Part shown: one piece after another, positions 39,582-49,400 of the stretch
Layout: each line of letters starts with the position of its first letter
Numbering within the stretch: position 1 is the stretch's first letter
DNA from: Gammaproteobacteria bacterium
GTDB taxonomy: Bacteria > Pseudomonadota > Gammaproteobacteria > S012-40
Length of the DNA: 64,000 bases
NCBI GenBank assembly: GCA_015487785.1
Contig: WFPC01000044.1
Location: 62,001-126,000, forward strand
Direction of reading: 5' to 3'
The notes under the pieces: generated by a model
The model's database searches: none
What the model saw: the letters and a program-made list of their open reading frames with translations, nothing else
What the model was told of the DNA's origin: nothing
Translations under genes and position numbers: made by a program

Positions 39582-42500
39582 TCAACCAGTGGTGCGCGAT
39601 GGCTCCCAGCGGGTGGTTCCAGAATACCTCACCTCGAAACCGGCAGCCTGCCAGGCGTCCACATAGCTCGGCGAAATCCCTCGCTGGCGCAGGGCTTCCT
39701 TGGTCTGCTCCGGCCCCACCAGTCTCGTGCGCATCTCGAACAGCACGGCAGCTCGTCGTTGGCCGATGTTGGGCAACCGGGTATAGGCTTCCAGCGCCAC
39801 CTGGCGTTCATCGCCCTGGAAACCTTCCGGCACCGGCTGTGACAGGTTGAGTCTGAGCAATCTATAGCGCGGCACCGGCCCCGCCTCCACCTGATAGTCG
39901 TCGGGTGAACCCTGTGCCGGGATATTGGGGATGGGATAGTTCGAGATCCAGCTCTCGTAGCCCTGGCCTTGGTCCTTTTTCTTTTTCACCGTACAAACAA
40001 GCCGCAGGGGGAGGGCCTGCTCGGCTTGCACGATGTCCTTGCGCAAGGCCTTGGTGCGGGCATCGGCCCGCTGATCGCGCTCGATGGCGGTGATCAGGGA
40101 GGTGTTCACGCCCCTGCCATATTTGGCCTCCACCTTGTAGGACAGGGTCTGCCCCTCATTCACCGCCTGCTTGACCTTACTCTCCACCTCTTGCTCGTGT
40201 TTTCTGTTGGCATCCTGGGTAATGGGAGTGAGGTTTTTCCAGGTGTTGCCAGGACCGTGCACATTGTGGTTGATGAGATGGCCCCGCACATAGTAGCTCC
40301 TGTTCCCCTGCCTGCGCCGGCGCAAACGCTGCCAAAAAGCATTGTCGCTGACGGTGGGCTCGCTGCCCGGCTTGCCCCTGCGGGTCAGGGGCTCGGCCAG
40401 GGCGACACCGGCAAAACCGTGGCGGCCGCCGGAATAAGCGATCTTGGTCTCCTCCAGGTCCCATTCGCCAAATTCTTCCAGCTTGTCCATGTAGGCCTTG
40501 GTCTTGCGCCTCAAGGCTCGCAGTTCGGCCAGCTCACTGTCGTCGCCGCTGCGCTTACGCGCCTCGATGGCCCGCTGGATCTCCCGGTATTTGTCCCGCA
40601 TGTCCCGGTAGGCCTGCAGCAATTCTGCATTGCGCCGTTGAGAACGCTCGCCCCTGGGCGCCAACACTCGCTCCTGTTGTTGCAGAAAGGCAGCAAAGGT
40701 CTTGGGGGAACTGTTGACCATCAAACTGGCGGTGGCGCCCTGCCCCCGGAAGTAAATACTGTGATTTTCGCCCTTGCGGGTAGAGAAGTTCAAACGCTGA
40801 CGCCACCAGCCAAGCACCCCTTGACCGGTACGCCGGATGCCACTGCGCAGGCGACGCAACAGTTTGCGCGCAAAGCGCACCAGGCGTACCACCACTGCAT
40901 CGATGGCCCGTTCTATGGGGCGGCGTACCCGGCGCATGATTTCACGGATCTTGTCGGAGATGCCGCCCAGGCCCAGCAGGCGTGCAAAAAACCCGATGAG
41001 CAGGGGAACCATCCGGGCCAGGGATTGTTCGATGAAGCGTGCCGCATCGGCCACCCGTCCCGCCGTGATGGCGGCCAGCGAACCGAATACCGAGTTGACG
41101 AAGGCGAGCAGGCGCTCCCAGTTGTTCACGAAGAACATCACCACGTTCACCAACATGCGAACCAACTTGACCAGCCCGGCCGCCGGGTTGAGCAGCCCCA
41201 GCAGCCAGCCCACCCCCTCCACGATCACTTTTGTGATCACCCAGGAACGTATGGCGTTCATCACCGTGTCTTTCAGGCTGGTCAGACGACGTTTGATTCT
41301 TTCCCACAGGACGATGGGGCCACGTGTCATCATCTCGCGTACCAGAGTCACCACCTGTTCGATGCGGGAAACGGCGCGCTCTCCCAGGCGGCGCGCCAGT
41401 TTCGCGCGCACATTCGCGTAGGTCAGCCCCAGAATCTGCATAGCCAGCGACACCACACCGCGCAGATCCCAGCGCTCGGGCAAGCGCAGGCCAGCCTCGC
41501 TGATGGCACCGGTGAGCCAGGCAACCAGGCCCTCGCGCAGATACTTGCCGATACGCTGTACAAAACCGCCAAGTCCTCTTTTCACCGCCAGAAACAGGTT
41601 TCGGATAAAACCAATCGGATCATCGAAAATACTGCGCAAGACGCCGGCGCCCCGGTTGAGCAGGGCCATCACCCGCTCCACCGGGGCGCCCACCAGGCGC
41701 AGCACGCCGCGGAAAACAAATTCACGGATCTTGCCCGCCACGCGGCCGACGAAACGCAGAATGCGCCCCAGCACGTCACCGAATATACGCTTCAGGATGG
41801 CCACATTGCCTGCGATACCCTCGAGGATGCCCATTTCATCCCAGGCCCGGGAAAACAGCCGGCGCACCAGGGCCAGGCTCAGCCCCAGTGCATCGATCTC
41901 GCCACGGAGCCAATTGGCCGCTTGTTCCACAGCGCCCGTTTCGTTGAGCCTGTCGAACAGTAGGGCGCCGCCCGGCAGCAGGGAGATCACGCCTTCAAGG
42001 AGATTGCGCGGACTGCGGGCCACTTCCTGGCCCAATACCGGGTTGTAGCCCACGATCACGGTCAACAAGGTGAAACCGGGAATGTGGCGCAGCAAGCTGT
42101 TGGCCTTCTCCGCCAACCACTCCCGCAGGCCGCGCTGCACCCGGCCCGCAGGCGCCGATTGCAACACGGGCCCTGGCACGCCGACCAAGGGGGGGGCCGC
42201 ACCCTGCTGGATCACGTGGGTCAATTCATGGGCCAGCAGACGGCGCCCTTCGGGGTCATTCGGGCGAAACTGGCCGGCGGCGAAAAAGATATCCGCGCCA
42301 TGGGTAAAGGCCCGCGCCGAGATACGCCGGTTGAGCGCGTCGGCCTCGGCTCCCCGATGCACGCGCACGGCGGAAAAATCGGCCCCCAGGCGCGACTCCA
42401 TGAAACCTCGCAGTTCGCCGGGCAAGGCTTGCCCCGCTCCCTTGCGGGCATGCAAGCGGGCTTCGAAATCGGCATCGGCCTCATGGGCCTGAGGGGCTCC

Positions 42501-43010
42501 CATGGCCACCGGCTTGGCCTGTACCGGGGGTTCGGTCCCTTCCTCCGCGTCCTCCATTTCCGTCTCGGACGCCGCTTGCATTTCATCGGCCAGCGTGGCC
42601 ATGGCGGACTCGTCCACGGCAAAGGCCGCGGGCTCCGCCGTTCCATCGGCCTGGCGTTGCAGGCTGCGACGAAGGAACAAGGGTGTAATACTGTGGCGCA
42701 ACGCCGTCCCCTGCGGGGCCCTCGCCTTGTACTCAGCAGCCGATTGCGGGTCGCTGGCGCGCACCACCTGTTCTGCTACCGCGTCGGCCTCGCGCTCGAA
42801 GGAATCGTCGACAGCCCCGATGTTCAGCTTGGCCTGGGGCGGGGCGGATCTCTGTCCCTGCCTTTCCTCCTGCGCTTGGGCTTTCCCCTCGCGGCGACGC
42901 AACAAAAAGAGCGCTGCGGTGGGAGAATGAGCCTTACGCCGCACGGTCGGTTTTCGAGCTGCCGTCTGGCGGACTTTCCCCTCACTTCGCCGCAACGGCA
43001 GCAGGGCCAT
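39582..43010 (-). CDS. DUF4157 eCIS-associated cargo/toxin with nuclease-like C-terminus
   Basis: 1142 residues. The N-terminal eCIS-type leader KLNIGAVDDSFEREADAVAEQ is at residues about 61-81. The DUF4157 domain, about 190-270, contains the metallopeptidase-like HELTH (His261-His265) and RAFTHGADIFFAAGQF. Residues about 300-800 are a long series of hydrophobic/basic amphipathic helices that could bind or cross membranes. The C-terminal third has an HNH/non-specific-endonuclease-like motif (about 910-943: GHLINHNVHGPG, NLTPIT, NRKHEQEVE), and a helix-hairpin-helix-like LPNIGQRRAAVLFE near 1079-1092. The ATG at 43010 is 4 bases after the ATPase stop. Last gene of the locus, where cargo genes often lie. 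Proposed effector; catalysis is inferred, and no adjacent immunity gene is seen. Confidence 0.8.
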   Translation of the reverse strand: MALLPLRRSEGKVRQTAARKPTVRRKAHSPTAALFLLRRREGKAQAQEERQGQRSAPPQAKLNIGAVDDSFEREADAVAEQVVRASDPQSAAEYKARAPQGTALRHSITPLFLRRSLQRQADGTAEPAAFAVDESAMATLADEMQAASETEMEDAEEGTEPPVQAKPVAMGAPQAHEADADFEARLHARKGAGQALPGELRGFMESRLGADFSAVRVHRGAEADALNRRISARAFTHGADIFFAAGQFRPNDPEGRRLLAHELTHVIQQGAAPPLVGVPGPVLQSAPAGRVQRGLREWLAEKANSLLRHIPGFTLLTVIVGYNPVLGQEVARSPRNLLEGVISLLPGGALLFDRLNETGAVEQAANWLRGEIDALGLSLALVRRLFSRAWDEMGILEGIAGNVAILKRIFGDVLGRILRFVGRVAGKIREFVFRGVLRLVGAPVERVMALLNRGAGVLRSIFDDPIGFIRNLFLAVKRGLGGFVQRIGKYLREGLVAWLTGAISEAGLRLPERWDLRGVVSLAMQILGLTYANVRAKLARRLGERAVSRIEQVVTLVREMMTRGPIVLWERIKRRLTSLKDTVMNAIRSWVITKVIVEGVGWLLGLLNPAAGLVKLVRMLVNVVMFFVNNWERLLAFVNSVFGSLAAITAGRVADAARFIEQSLARMVPLLIGFFARLLGLGGISDKIREIMRRVRRPIERAIDAVVVRLVRFARKLLRRLRSGIRRTGQGVLGWWRQRLNFSTRKGENHSIYFRGQGATASLMVNSSPKTFAAFLQQQERVLAPRGERSQRRNAELLQAYRDMRDKYREIQRAIEARKRSGDDSELAELRALRRKTKAYMDKLEEFGEWDLEETKIAYSGGRHGFAGVALAEPLTRRGKPGSEPTVSDNAFWQRLRRRRQGNRSYYVRGHLINHNVHGPGNTWKNLTPITQDANRKHEQEVESKVKQAVNEGQTLSYKVEAKYGRGVNTSLITAIERDQRADARTKALRKDIVQAEQALPLRLVCTVKKKKDQGQGYESWISNYPIPNIPAQGSPDDYQVEAGPVPRYRLLRLNLSQPVPEGFQGDERQVALEAYTRLPNIGQRRAAVLFEMRTRLVGPEQTKEALRQRGISPSYVDAWQAAGFEVRYSGTTRWEPSRTTG

Positions 43011-43014
43011 GGCT

Positions 43015-44958
43015 TCAGCTCCCCAGCTCCACGGGCATCTGGCGCCCGAGTTTGCGATATTCCGCCGCCAGGGCATGGGTGATGAGACGCATGTCGATGG
43101 CGCCGCCTCGCTGGCGGGCCAGCACCGCGGCATCGAGCACCACGTTGCGAATATGCCCGCCCGCCAGGTCGCACAATACCGCAAGCTGATTGATCTGGCT
43201 GGCGCTCAGCCCATGCGCCTCTCCGAGATGCGTCAGCCACAGGGCTCGCCGTTCCTGCGGCGCCGGCAGGGCGAATTCGATGATCTTGTCCAGGCGGCGT
43301 GTGAAAGCTGCATCGAAGCGTTCGCGGCCGTTGCTGGTGAGCACCACGATGCCCGCATAACACTCCAGGCGCTGCAACAGATAATTGATCTGGCTGTTGG
43401 CGAAACGGTCATTGGCTTCCTTGATATCGGTGCGCTTGCCAAACAGGGCGTCGGCCTCGTCGAACAACAATATCACTCCGGCGTGTTCGGCCCAGGCCAG
43501 CAACTCGGCCAGGTTTTTCTCCGTTTCGCCGATATATTTGCTCACCACCGCGGCCAGGTCCACCCGGTAGAGCGGCAAACGCAGACGCGTGGCCAGCCAG
43601 GCCGCAGCCAGGGTCTTGCCAGTGCCGGAAGGCCCCGTCAGCAGGCAACGCACACCGGGCTGATAGCGTGCACGCAATGCCGTCCCCAGGTCCTGCGTCA
43701 GGTCTTCGCGGTATTCACAGCGCCATGCCAGATGTTCCAGGGCCTGGCGCAGGGCGGGTGCCAGCACCAGGGCCTCATCGCTCACCCGCTCGGTCACCGG
43801 CTGTGCCAGCTTGGTGAAGGCGCCCGCCCCCAATTCCCAGGCCGCCTGTTCCACGTCGGTTTCGCTAACCACATCGCGCCCCGCCGCTCGCGCCCGGTAA
43901 CGGGCCAGTTGCGCAAGCTGGGCAATGCGTCCACTGCCCTGGATATAGCGCCGCGCCAATACGCGTGCCAGAGAGGCATCACCCAGTCCCTGTCGCCAGA
44001 GCCGTTCACGCTCGTCCACGCCCGGCGCCGGCAGGATCCATTGGGCCATGGGGGCGTGATCACAGACGACCCGGCTGTCCAGCCCCGTTGCAACCAATAC
44101 GGGCCCCGCATAGGCCGGCAGGCAGGGCAACCGACACTCCTGCGCCGCGGTGGCGGTGAAATCGAACAAGGGCATTCCGCCGGTGAGGCGACAGGCAATG
44201 TCCAGACCTTTGCAGGCATCGCTATCGGCGGGCACCGAGTGCAGTTGCCGTCCCAGGGCCTGGGCGATCCTCGCCGCCACTGCCAGGGTTTCATGCCCAC
44301 TTGCTCCCCGCAGCACCAGCACGCCGGGCTCCCGGGCCAGGGCCCGTGCCTCCCGTTCCACCCGTGCCAGAATCGATGTCGGCAGGGGCAGTTTTTCCGT
44401 CAGACGGGGAGCCGGCAGACGCTGCCCGCGTAGAGCCATCAGCACTGGCAGGGGCAGACCCACCAACTGCTCCGGCAAGGGTCGTTGGTGTTCCAACAGA
44501 TGCAGCAATCCCAGGGCCCGAGCCTGGCCGGACACCAGGTGCCACAACACCGAGGCATGTGGCAACAGCGGGGCCAGGACCGTGTCCAGCAAGGCCAGGC
44601 TGGGACGCGAGCCGGGCAACGGGGCCTGCAAATGCTGTATCACCTGCCCCATCACGGCATCTTCCTCCCCTGCCAGCGCCAACACCACCGCCAGGGTTTC
44701 CACCGGCTGCAATGCCAATTCCCTCGCCAGCCTGGCCAGGTTCGCATCCCGCGGTTGCGGCGACAGCAGGCTCTGGTTCAGCAGGGCGACGAAATCGGCT
44801 CCCGCCAGCGGCTGCCACTGGGCATACAGATAGGTTTGCTCGCTGCCCCGGGGTGTCTCGCCTCCGGCAAACAAAACCTCCCCCAACAGGGCACAGGCCA
44901 ACTGGCCCAGCGACACACCGGCCGTGGCCTGGTCACAGGATACAGGCCCCTCAGGCAT
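43015..44958 (-). CDS. eCIS AAA ATPase (Afp15/Pvc15-like) with two AAA modules
   Basis: 647 residues. A degenerate first AAA module (about 210-380; P-loop position GASGHET) precedes a complete second one: Walker A GPSGTGKT (442-449), pore region SKYIGETEKNL, Walker B VILLFDEADALFGKRTD, sensor-1 VVLTSNGRERFD, Arg finger FTRRLDKIIEF. Afp15/Pvc15 ATPases are needed for assembly of eCIS particles or loading of cargo. The ATG at 44958 has a GAGGGGG site 6 bases upstream; an earlier in-frame ATG at 44979 lies inside the previous gene. Confidence 0.93.
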   Translation of the reverse strand: MPEGPVSCDQATAGVSLGQLACALLGEVLFAGGETPRGSEQTYLYAQWQPLAGADFVALLNQSLLSPQPRDANLARLARELALQPVETLAVVLALAGEEDAVMGQVIQHLQAPLPGSRPSLALLDTVLAPLLPHASVLWHLVSGQARALGLLHLLEHQRPLPEQLVGLPLPVLMALRGQRLPAPRLTEKLPLPTSILARVEREARALAREPGVLVLRGASGHETLAVAARIAQALGRQLHSVPADSDACKGLDIACRLTGGMPLFDFTATAAQECRLPCLPAYAGPVLVATGLDSRVVCDHAPMAQWILPAPGVDERERLWRQGLGDASLARVLARRYIQGSGRIAQLAQLARYRARAAGRDVVSETDVEQAAWELGAGAFTKLAQPVTERVSDEALVLAPALRQALEHLAWRCEYREDLTQDLGTALRARYQPGVRCLLTGPSGTGKTLAAAWLATRLRLPLYRVDLAAVVSKYIGETEKNLAELLAWAEHAGVILLFDEADALFGKRTDIKEANDRFANSQINYLLQRLECYAGIVVLTSNGRERFDAAFTRRLDKIIEFALPAPQERRALWLTHLGEAHGLSASQINQLAVLCDLAGGHIRNVVLDAAVLARQRGGAIDMRLITHALAAEYRKLGRQMPVELGS

Positions 44959-46486
44959 ATTCCCCCTCTTCCATGCCATAGTGAAACCTCACCACCCGCC
45001 CCAACCAGGGAACCCAGCCGGGATCACAGTCCAATGCCAGGCGGCGCAGGCGGATATCGCTTTGCTCCAGCTCGAACAACACGTCCCAATGGGTATGCGT
45101 TATCAGCACCCGGCCGGGCCGGCACACCAATTGGCGCAGGCTCATGTGGCAATAGCGCCGCAAATAACGCGCCATGGCCAATTGGGCCCGCACGATCAAG
45201 ACCGGGGGCGACGCGTGTCGCAATGCCATCAGGGACATTTGGCGCGACTGCTGTCGCCAGTGTAGCGCCGGGGACTCTGGTACGAACTCCACCGCCGGCA
45301 ATGCCTGCAAGGGACGAAACAAAGGTGTCACCGGATCTTCCGCGGCAATGCCAAACCGGCGCCCCATGGCCAGCAGCAGGTATAATGGAAACTGGGTCAT
45401 CACCGGTGCCTCGTGGGCAGCCAACAAATCCGCCATGCCAAGACGCTGCAATAGCGGCACCACCAGGGCCAGGCCACTGCATGGAGAAAAACATGCCGCC
45501 ACCCCGTGCCCGCGTTCCATAACGACGAGGCTGTCACCCCTCCCCGGCGATGACTGTGGAACGGACGAACTGGCGATGTGCGCCGGATCGCCAGCAAGCC
45601 GTTGCCTTTCGGCAATGACGACACTGGCCGGCCGCTTCGTGGCGGCCGCGCGGACCATGCTCGGATCCTTCGTCCCTGGCCCGGGCGTTTGCATGTCTTG
45701 CTGGCGCTTTTGCCTTCGCCAGTGTGACAACCAGCGGGGAATGCGCGCCACCACATCGGTCTGCTGGCCCAGGGCGGGATAGGTGCAGCACAGGGCCTGC
45801 CAGGCCAGCCAGTGAAGACGCCCGTCGGTCTCGCCCCACACCGCCGAGGCCTCGTCCAAAGCCTGCCGCCAGCGGCGTGGCAGGCCAGGAACGGGTACAG
45901 CAGGCGCCGGCGCCACGGGCCGGGGCGGCTCTGGCAGCAGACGCCGCGCCAGAGTGGGCGAAATCATGGGCCACAGCCGCGCCCCTGCGTCCTGCGACAA
46001 CACGCTCTCCACCAAGAGTCCCCCGGCTCGCGGACCCAGCGGCGGTGTACAGGCATGCTCGAACAACCAGGCCACACCGGCCGCATCGAAACGTGGTGGC
46101 GATACCCCCAGCAGGCTGCGCCAGTACCATGCCCGCGGCACCCGGCCCTGTAGCCACAGGCTCAGCAGACGCCGATAGGGCTGCAGCGGGTCACTGAACC
46201 ACACCAGTGTGGCCTGTTCGGCCTCCTGTTGGTCCACACAACACGCCCCCGCGCCAAGAGATGCCCGCAGGGCCTGCTCGAAACGTGCCGCGAGAACCAG
46301 GGGATGATCGCGGGCGGGGTCGAGCCGGCCGCAGTGGAAATGCCGCACCAGGATCACCGCCGTCGGTGGCAAGGCCGGCAACGACATGCCCGCCAGAGCA
46401 TTTTCCAGTAAACAGCGCAGGGGCCAGAGCTGTTCATGGCGCTGCGCCCGCAGGCGCAGATTGTGCACCTGTAGGGTGGTGCTCAT
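44951..46486 (-). CDS. eCIS-locus protein of unknown function (511 aa)
   Basis: No domain recognised. The N-terminus (LQVHNLRLRAQRHEQLWPLRCLLENAL) and a C-terminal motif CDPGWVPWLGRVVRFHY are the most conserved-looking parts. The middle (about 185-300) is Pro/Ala/Arg-rich and probably a linker. No signal peptide. It overlaps both neighbours (ATGA with the 1316-residue gene, 8 bases with the ATPase), so it is translated with the machine. Not a tape measure by composition; an assembly or baseplate accessory is plausible. Confidence 0.75.
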   Translation of the reverse strand: MSTTLQVHNLRLRAQRHEQLWPLRCLLENALAGMSLPALPPTAVILVRHFHCGRLDPARDHPLVLAARFEQALRASLGAGACCVDQQEAEQATLVWFSDPLQPYRRLLSLWLQGRVPRAWYWRSLLGVSPPRFDAAGVAWLFEHACTPPLGPRAGGLLVESVLSQDAGARLWPMISPTLARRLLPEPPRPVAPAPAVPVPGLPRRWRQALDEASAVWGETDGRLHWLAWQALCCTYPALGQQTDVVARIPRWLSHWRRQKRQQDMQTPGPGTKDPSMVRAAATKRPASVVIAERQRLAGDPAHIASSSVPQSSPGRGDSLVVMERGHGVAACFSPCSGLALVVPLLQRLGMADLLAAHEAPVMTQFPLYLLLAMGRRFGIAAEDPVTPLFRPLQALPAVEFVPESPALHWRQQSRQMSLMALRHASPPVLIVRAQLAMARYLRRYCHMSLRQLVCRPGRVLITHTHWDVLFELEQSDIRLRRLALDCDPGWVPWLGRVVRFHYGMEEGEYA

Positions 46487-49400
46487 ACCCGCCCCACACG
46501 CCTCTGGGAAATCAACGCCCGGTTGAAGAACTGAACCCGCGTGCCCACGGCCAGCTCCATGCCCGGCCGGGCCACGGCGGTGACCCGCACCACCACCTCC
46601 TGCGCATCGATGTCGACCACCCGGGCCAGGGCCTGGCCCTGCCCCAGGGAGACCTCCATGCCCGCACGCACCTGGGCCGGATCGGCGACGACACGCAATT
46701 CACTGCCTTGTTCGAGACGTGCCGGCGCATCCAGACGCCCGGCGAGGATGCGGTCCACCGGTGCCGCGCTGGCCAACAGCAGGGTGACACGCACTAGCTC
46801 GCTCATCAATTCCCGCGCCGGGGCTTCGTCTGGCCTGATGGCGGCAAACACCTGATCCACGCGCAATTGCAGATCGTGGCGTGTCACGGAGTCGAGATCG
46901 GCGAAACGGGGCAAGGCAGTGAGACGCCGCAGATCCACCGCTTCATCGAACTGGCTCAACCGCTCTGCCCAGGCAAGCCGGATCACCGGCGGCAAGGCGG
47001 AAAAGGCTCCATGGAGACAGCCCAGGGCCGCAGCCAGACTGTGGTAACGACCCCGCGCCCGCTGCCCCGCGTCACTCTGTTCCTCGCCCATCAGATCACC
47101 CAGGGTGACGCTGGCCGGCGCCTGCCGCAGCAAGGCACGCCATCCCAGGCGATCGATCAGAGCCGGCTCGGCCAGCAATCCCGCCTGGCGCCATTGTCCG
47201 GCCCGTTGCCACTGCCGCGACAACAGCGTCTGGATCCCTGCCGACACGGCCACCCGCTGCTCCGGCACCGGGGAGGCCTCTTGCTGCATTCGGGCCTTCC
47301 GCAGCAGACGACGCAAGGGCGCGGGCCGCCGCAGCCGTTCCAGCAGGGCCGGACCGTCGCGCAGCCAAGCCAGGGGCATGCGCCGCAACAACTCCAAGGC
47401 CTCTATGAGAGCTTCGGGCAATTCCTCTGCCCTCACCTCACAGGGAGACACTTGCCGAGACGGGGGCTCGGCCGCCAGGGGCCTCCACCTCGCCCCAGGT
47501 CTCTGTGACATGCCGCGGGGACGGCGAAAGAGCAGAAACGGCACCTCATTGGCCAGCACTTCGGCCCGACGGGCATTGATGGCGTCCACTCGTGCCTGCT
47601 CCTGGCCTCGCAAGACCCGCGCCGCGCTCAGGTCGTGACGCGCCTCGGCCAGGCCTTGCTCGATGGTTTCCAGACGCCGCGCCGCCTCCGTCAGTTGTTC
47701 CCGCAGGCGCTGCGCCACCTGCTCACAGGAACGCACAGCGACACGGTATGCCCCCAGACGTCCCTCGAAACGCCGCAACAAGGCGGCCACCCGTTCCAGC
47801 GCCTGCACCGCGGCATCGAACAGGGCCGATTCATCGCTGGCATCGGCCACCGGGTCGTAGTCGCCCTGTATCACCTGGCTCAAGTGATCATCGCCCAGGC
47901 TCTCGAACAGGATGTCGGGACGATCATCTGACACGCCTTCCAGGGCCATCAGGCCGCTCAGTGACAGGGGCCATTGGCGCAGGCGTTCGAGCAATTCCAC
48001 CCGCAGCGCCAGGGCCGCCTGATAGGCCAGTTGCGCCGCCGATTCCTTGAGCCGCTCAGCCACCGTGACATTGCGCAATACCGCGCTCTTGCCCACCAGC
48101 GGATTCTGCCCGATCACCCGTTCGGGATCGAAGCGGTATCCGGCCCGATAGAGTCCCGCAAAGCCCTTGGACTTGCCCCTGCGGGTCTCGTCGTCCTCCT
48201 TGTCATCCCGACGCCTGCCCACGCCATCGCGGAACAGCGCCTGGCTGGTGGGAAAAACAGCAGACCAGACCAGCTCCGGGGCAATGGAAACGGAATCCGT
48301 GCTGGTGGAAGACGCCTGGCCGGCGTCCTCATCGGATCTGGGCTTCTGCTTCAGGCGCTGGTAGAAATCGGCCAATTCCTGGCGCGTCGCCATGGCCGAT
48401 TCACCCTTGGCGATCTCGGCCAACACCGGCGAGGTGGCCAGCTTGGTCGCTTCCTCGCTGCCGAGAATAATCTGACGAATGCGATACATCTCGGTACGCA
48501 TGCGCAGAAAACCAAAGTCCACGGTATCGTCGCCCTGGGCTATGGCCTGTTCGAGAAAGGTGATGAAACGCTCCAGGCCTTGTTCGTCGAGCCGTTGCCA
48601 CAACGCGCCATCGAACAACCCCCCTGGAAGCCGTTGCTTGAGTTCGTCCAAGGCGAGGACACCCGCGGCGGTCACGCCAAAATCGGGCTCGCGTTCCACC
48701 AGGCGCAGCCTGGCCCGCTGCCCGGCAGGATCCAGCACCAGGCGCAGCCGGTTCTCCCCTTCCCGCAAAATCCCCATCAGGTCCCCCAGGGGTTGGGTCT
48801 GGCTGTTCCCATGGCCCCGTCCCCGCGCCAAGAGGCGGTCGTTGAGCCAGACCCGAAAATCCGTTCCCTTCGGTGCCTCCACTTCCAGGGCATGGAGATG
48901 CCCCGCCTCCAGGTCGCCTTCCAGGATGAACTCCGCGCGCAAAGGCGCCACGCCCGCGGCTTCGGCCAGGACAGTCCGAAAATCAATGGCTGGCTCCAGC
49001 TCGTCGATGGCATTGGGGTCGGGCTCGGGAAACTCCAGCGGCTCGCCCCGCAACGCCCGGGTAAGGCGCGACAAGGCCTGGCGGACCACCTCCCGCCGCG
49101 CCAGCCAATGCCCCCGGCGTCGTTCGAAACGCGCCAGTGCCTCGTCGAAATCCGCCGCCGGGCGGGCCTGGAACAACAACTCGGGATCGAAACGCGCCGG
49201 CGGCACAGGCACCACCACTTCCACCCGCTCGGGTGTCGCCGCCATGAGGTCGAACCCGGCCAGGCCCGCGCTTTCCTCGATGGCCAGCTCCACCTGGTCC
49301 AAGGGCAGAGCCACCAGTTCCACTTGGTAGTGGGCAGGGAAAAAGCGCTGCCGCCCCTGGCCAGGCACCAGGGTTCCCGTGGGCAGCACGCCCACCGGCG

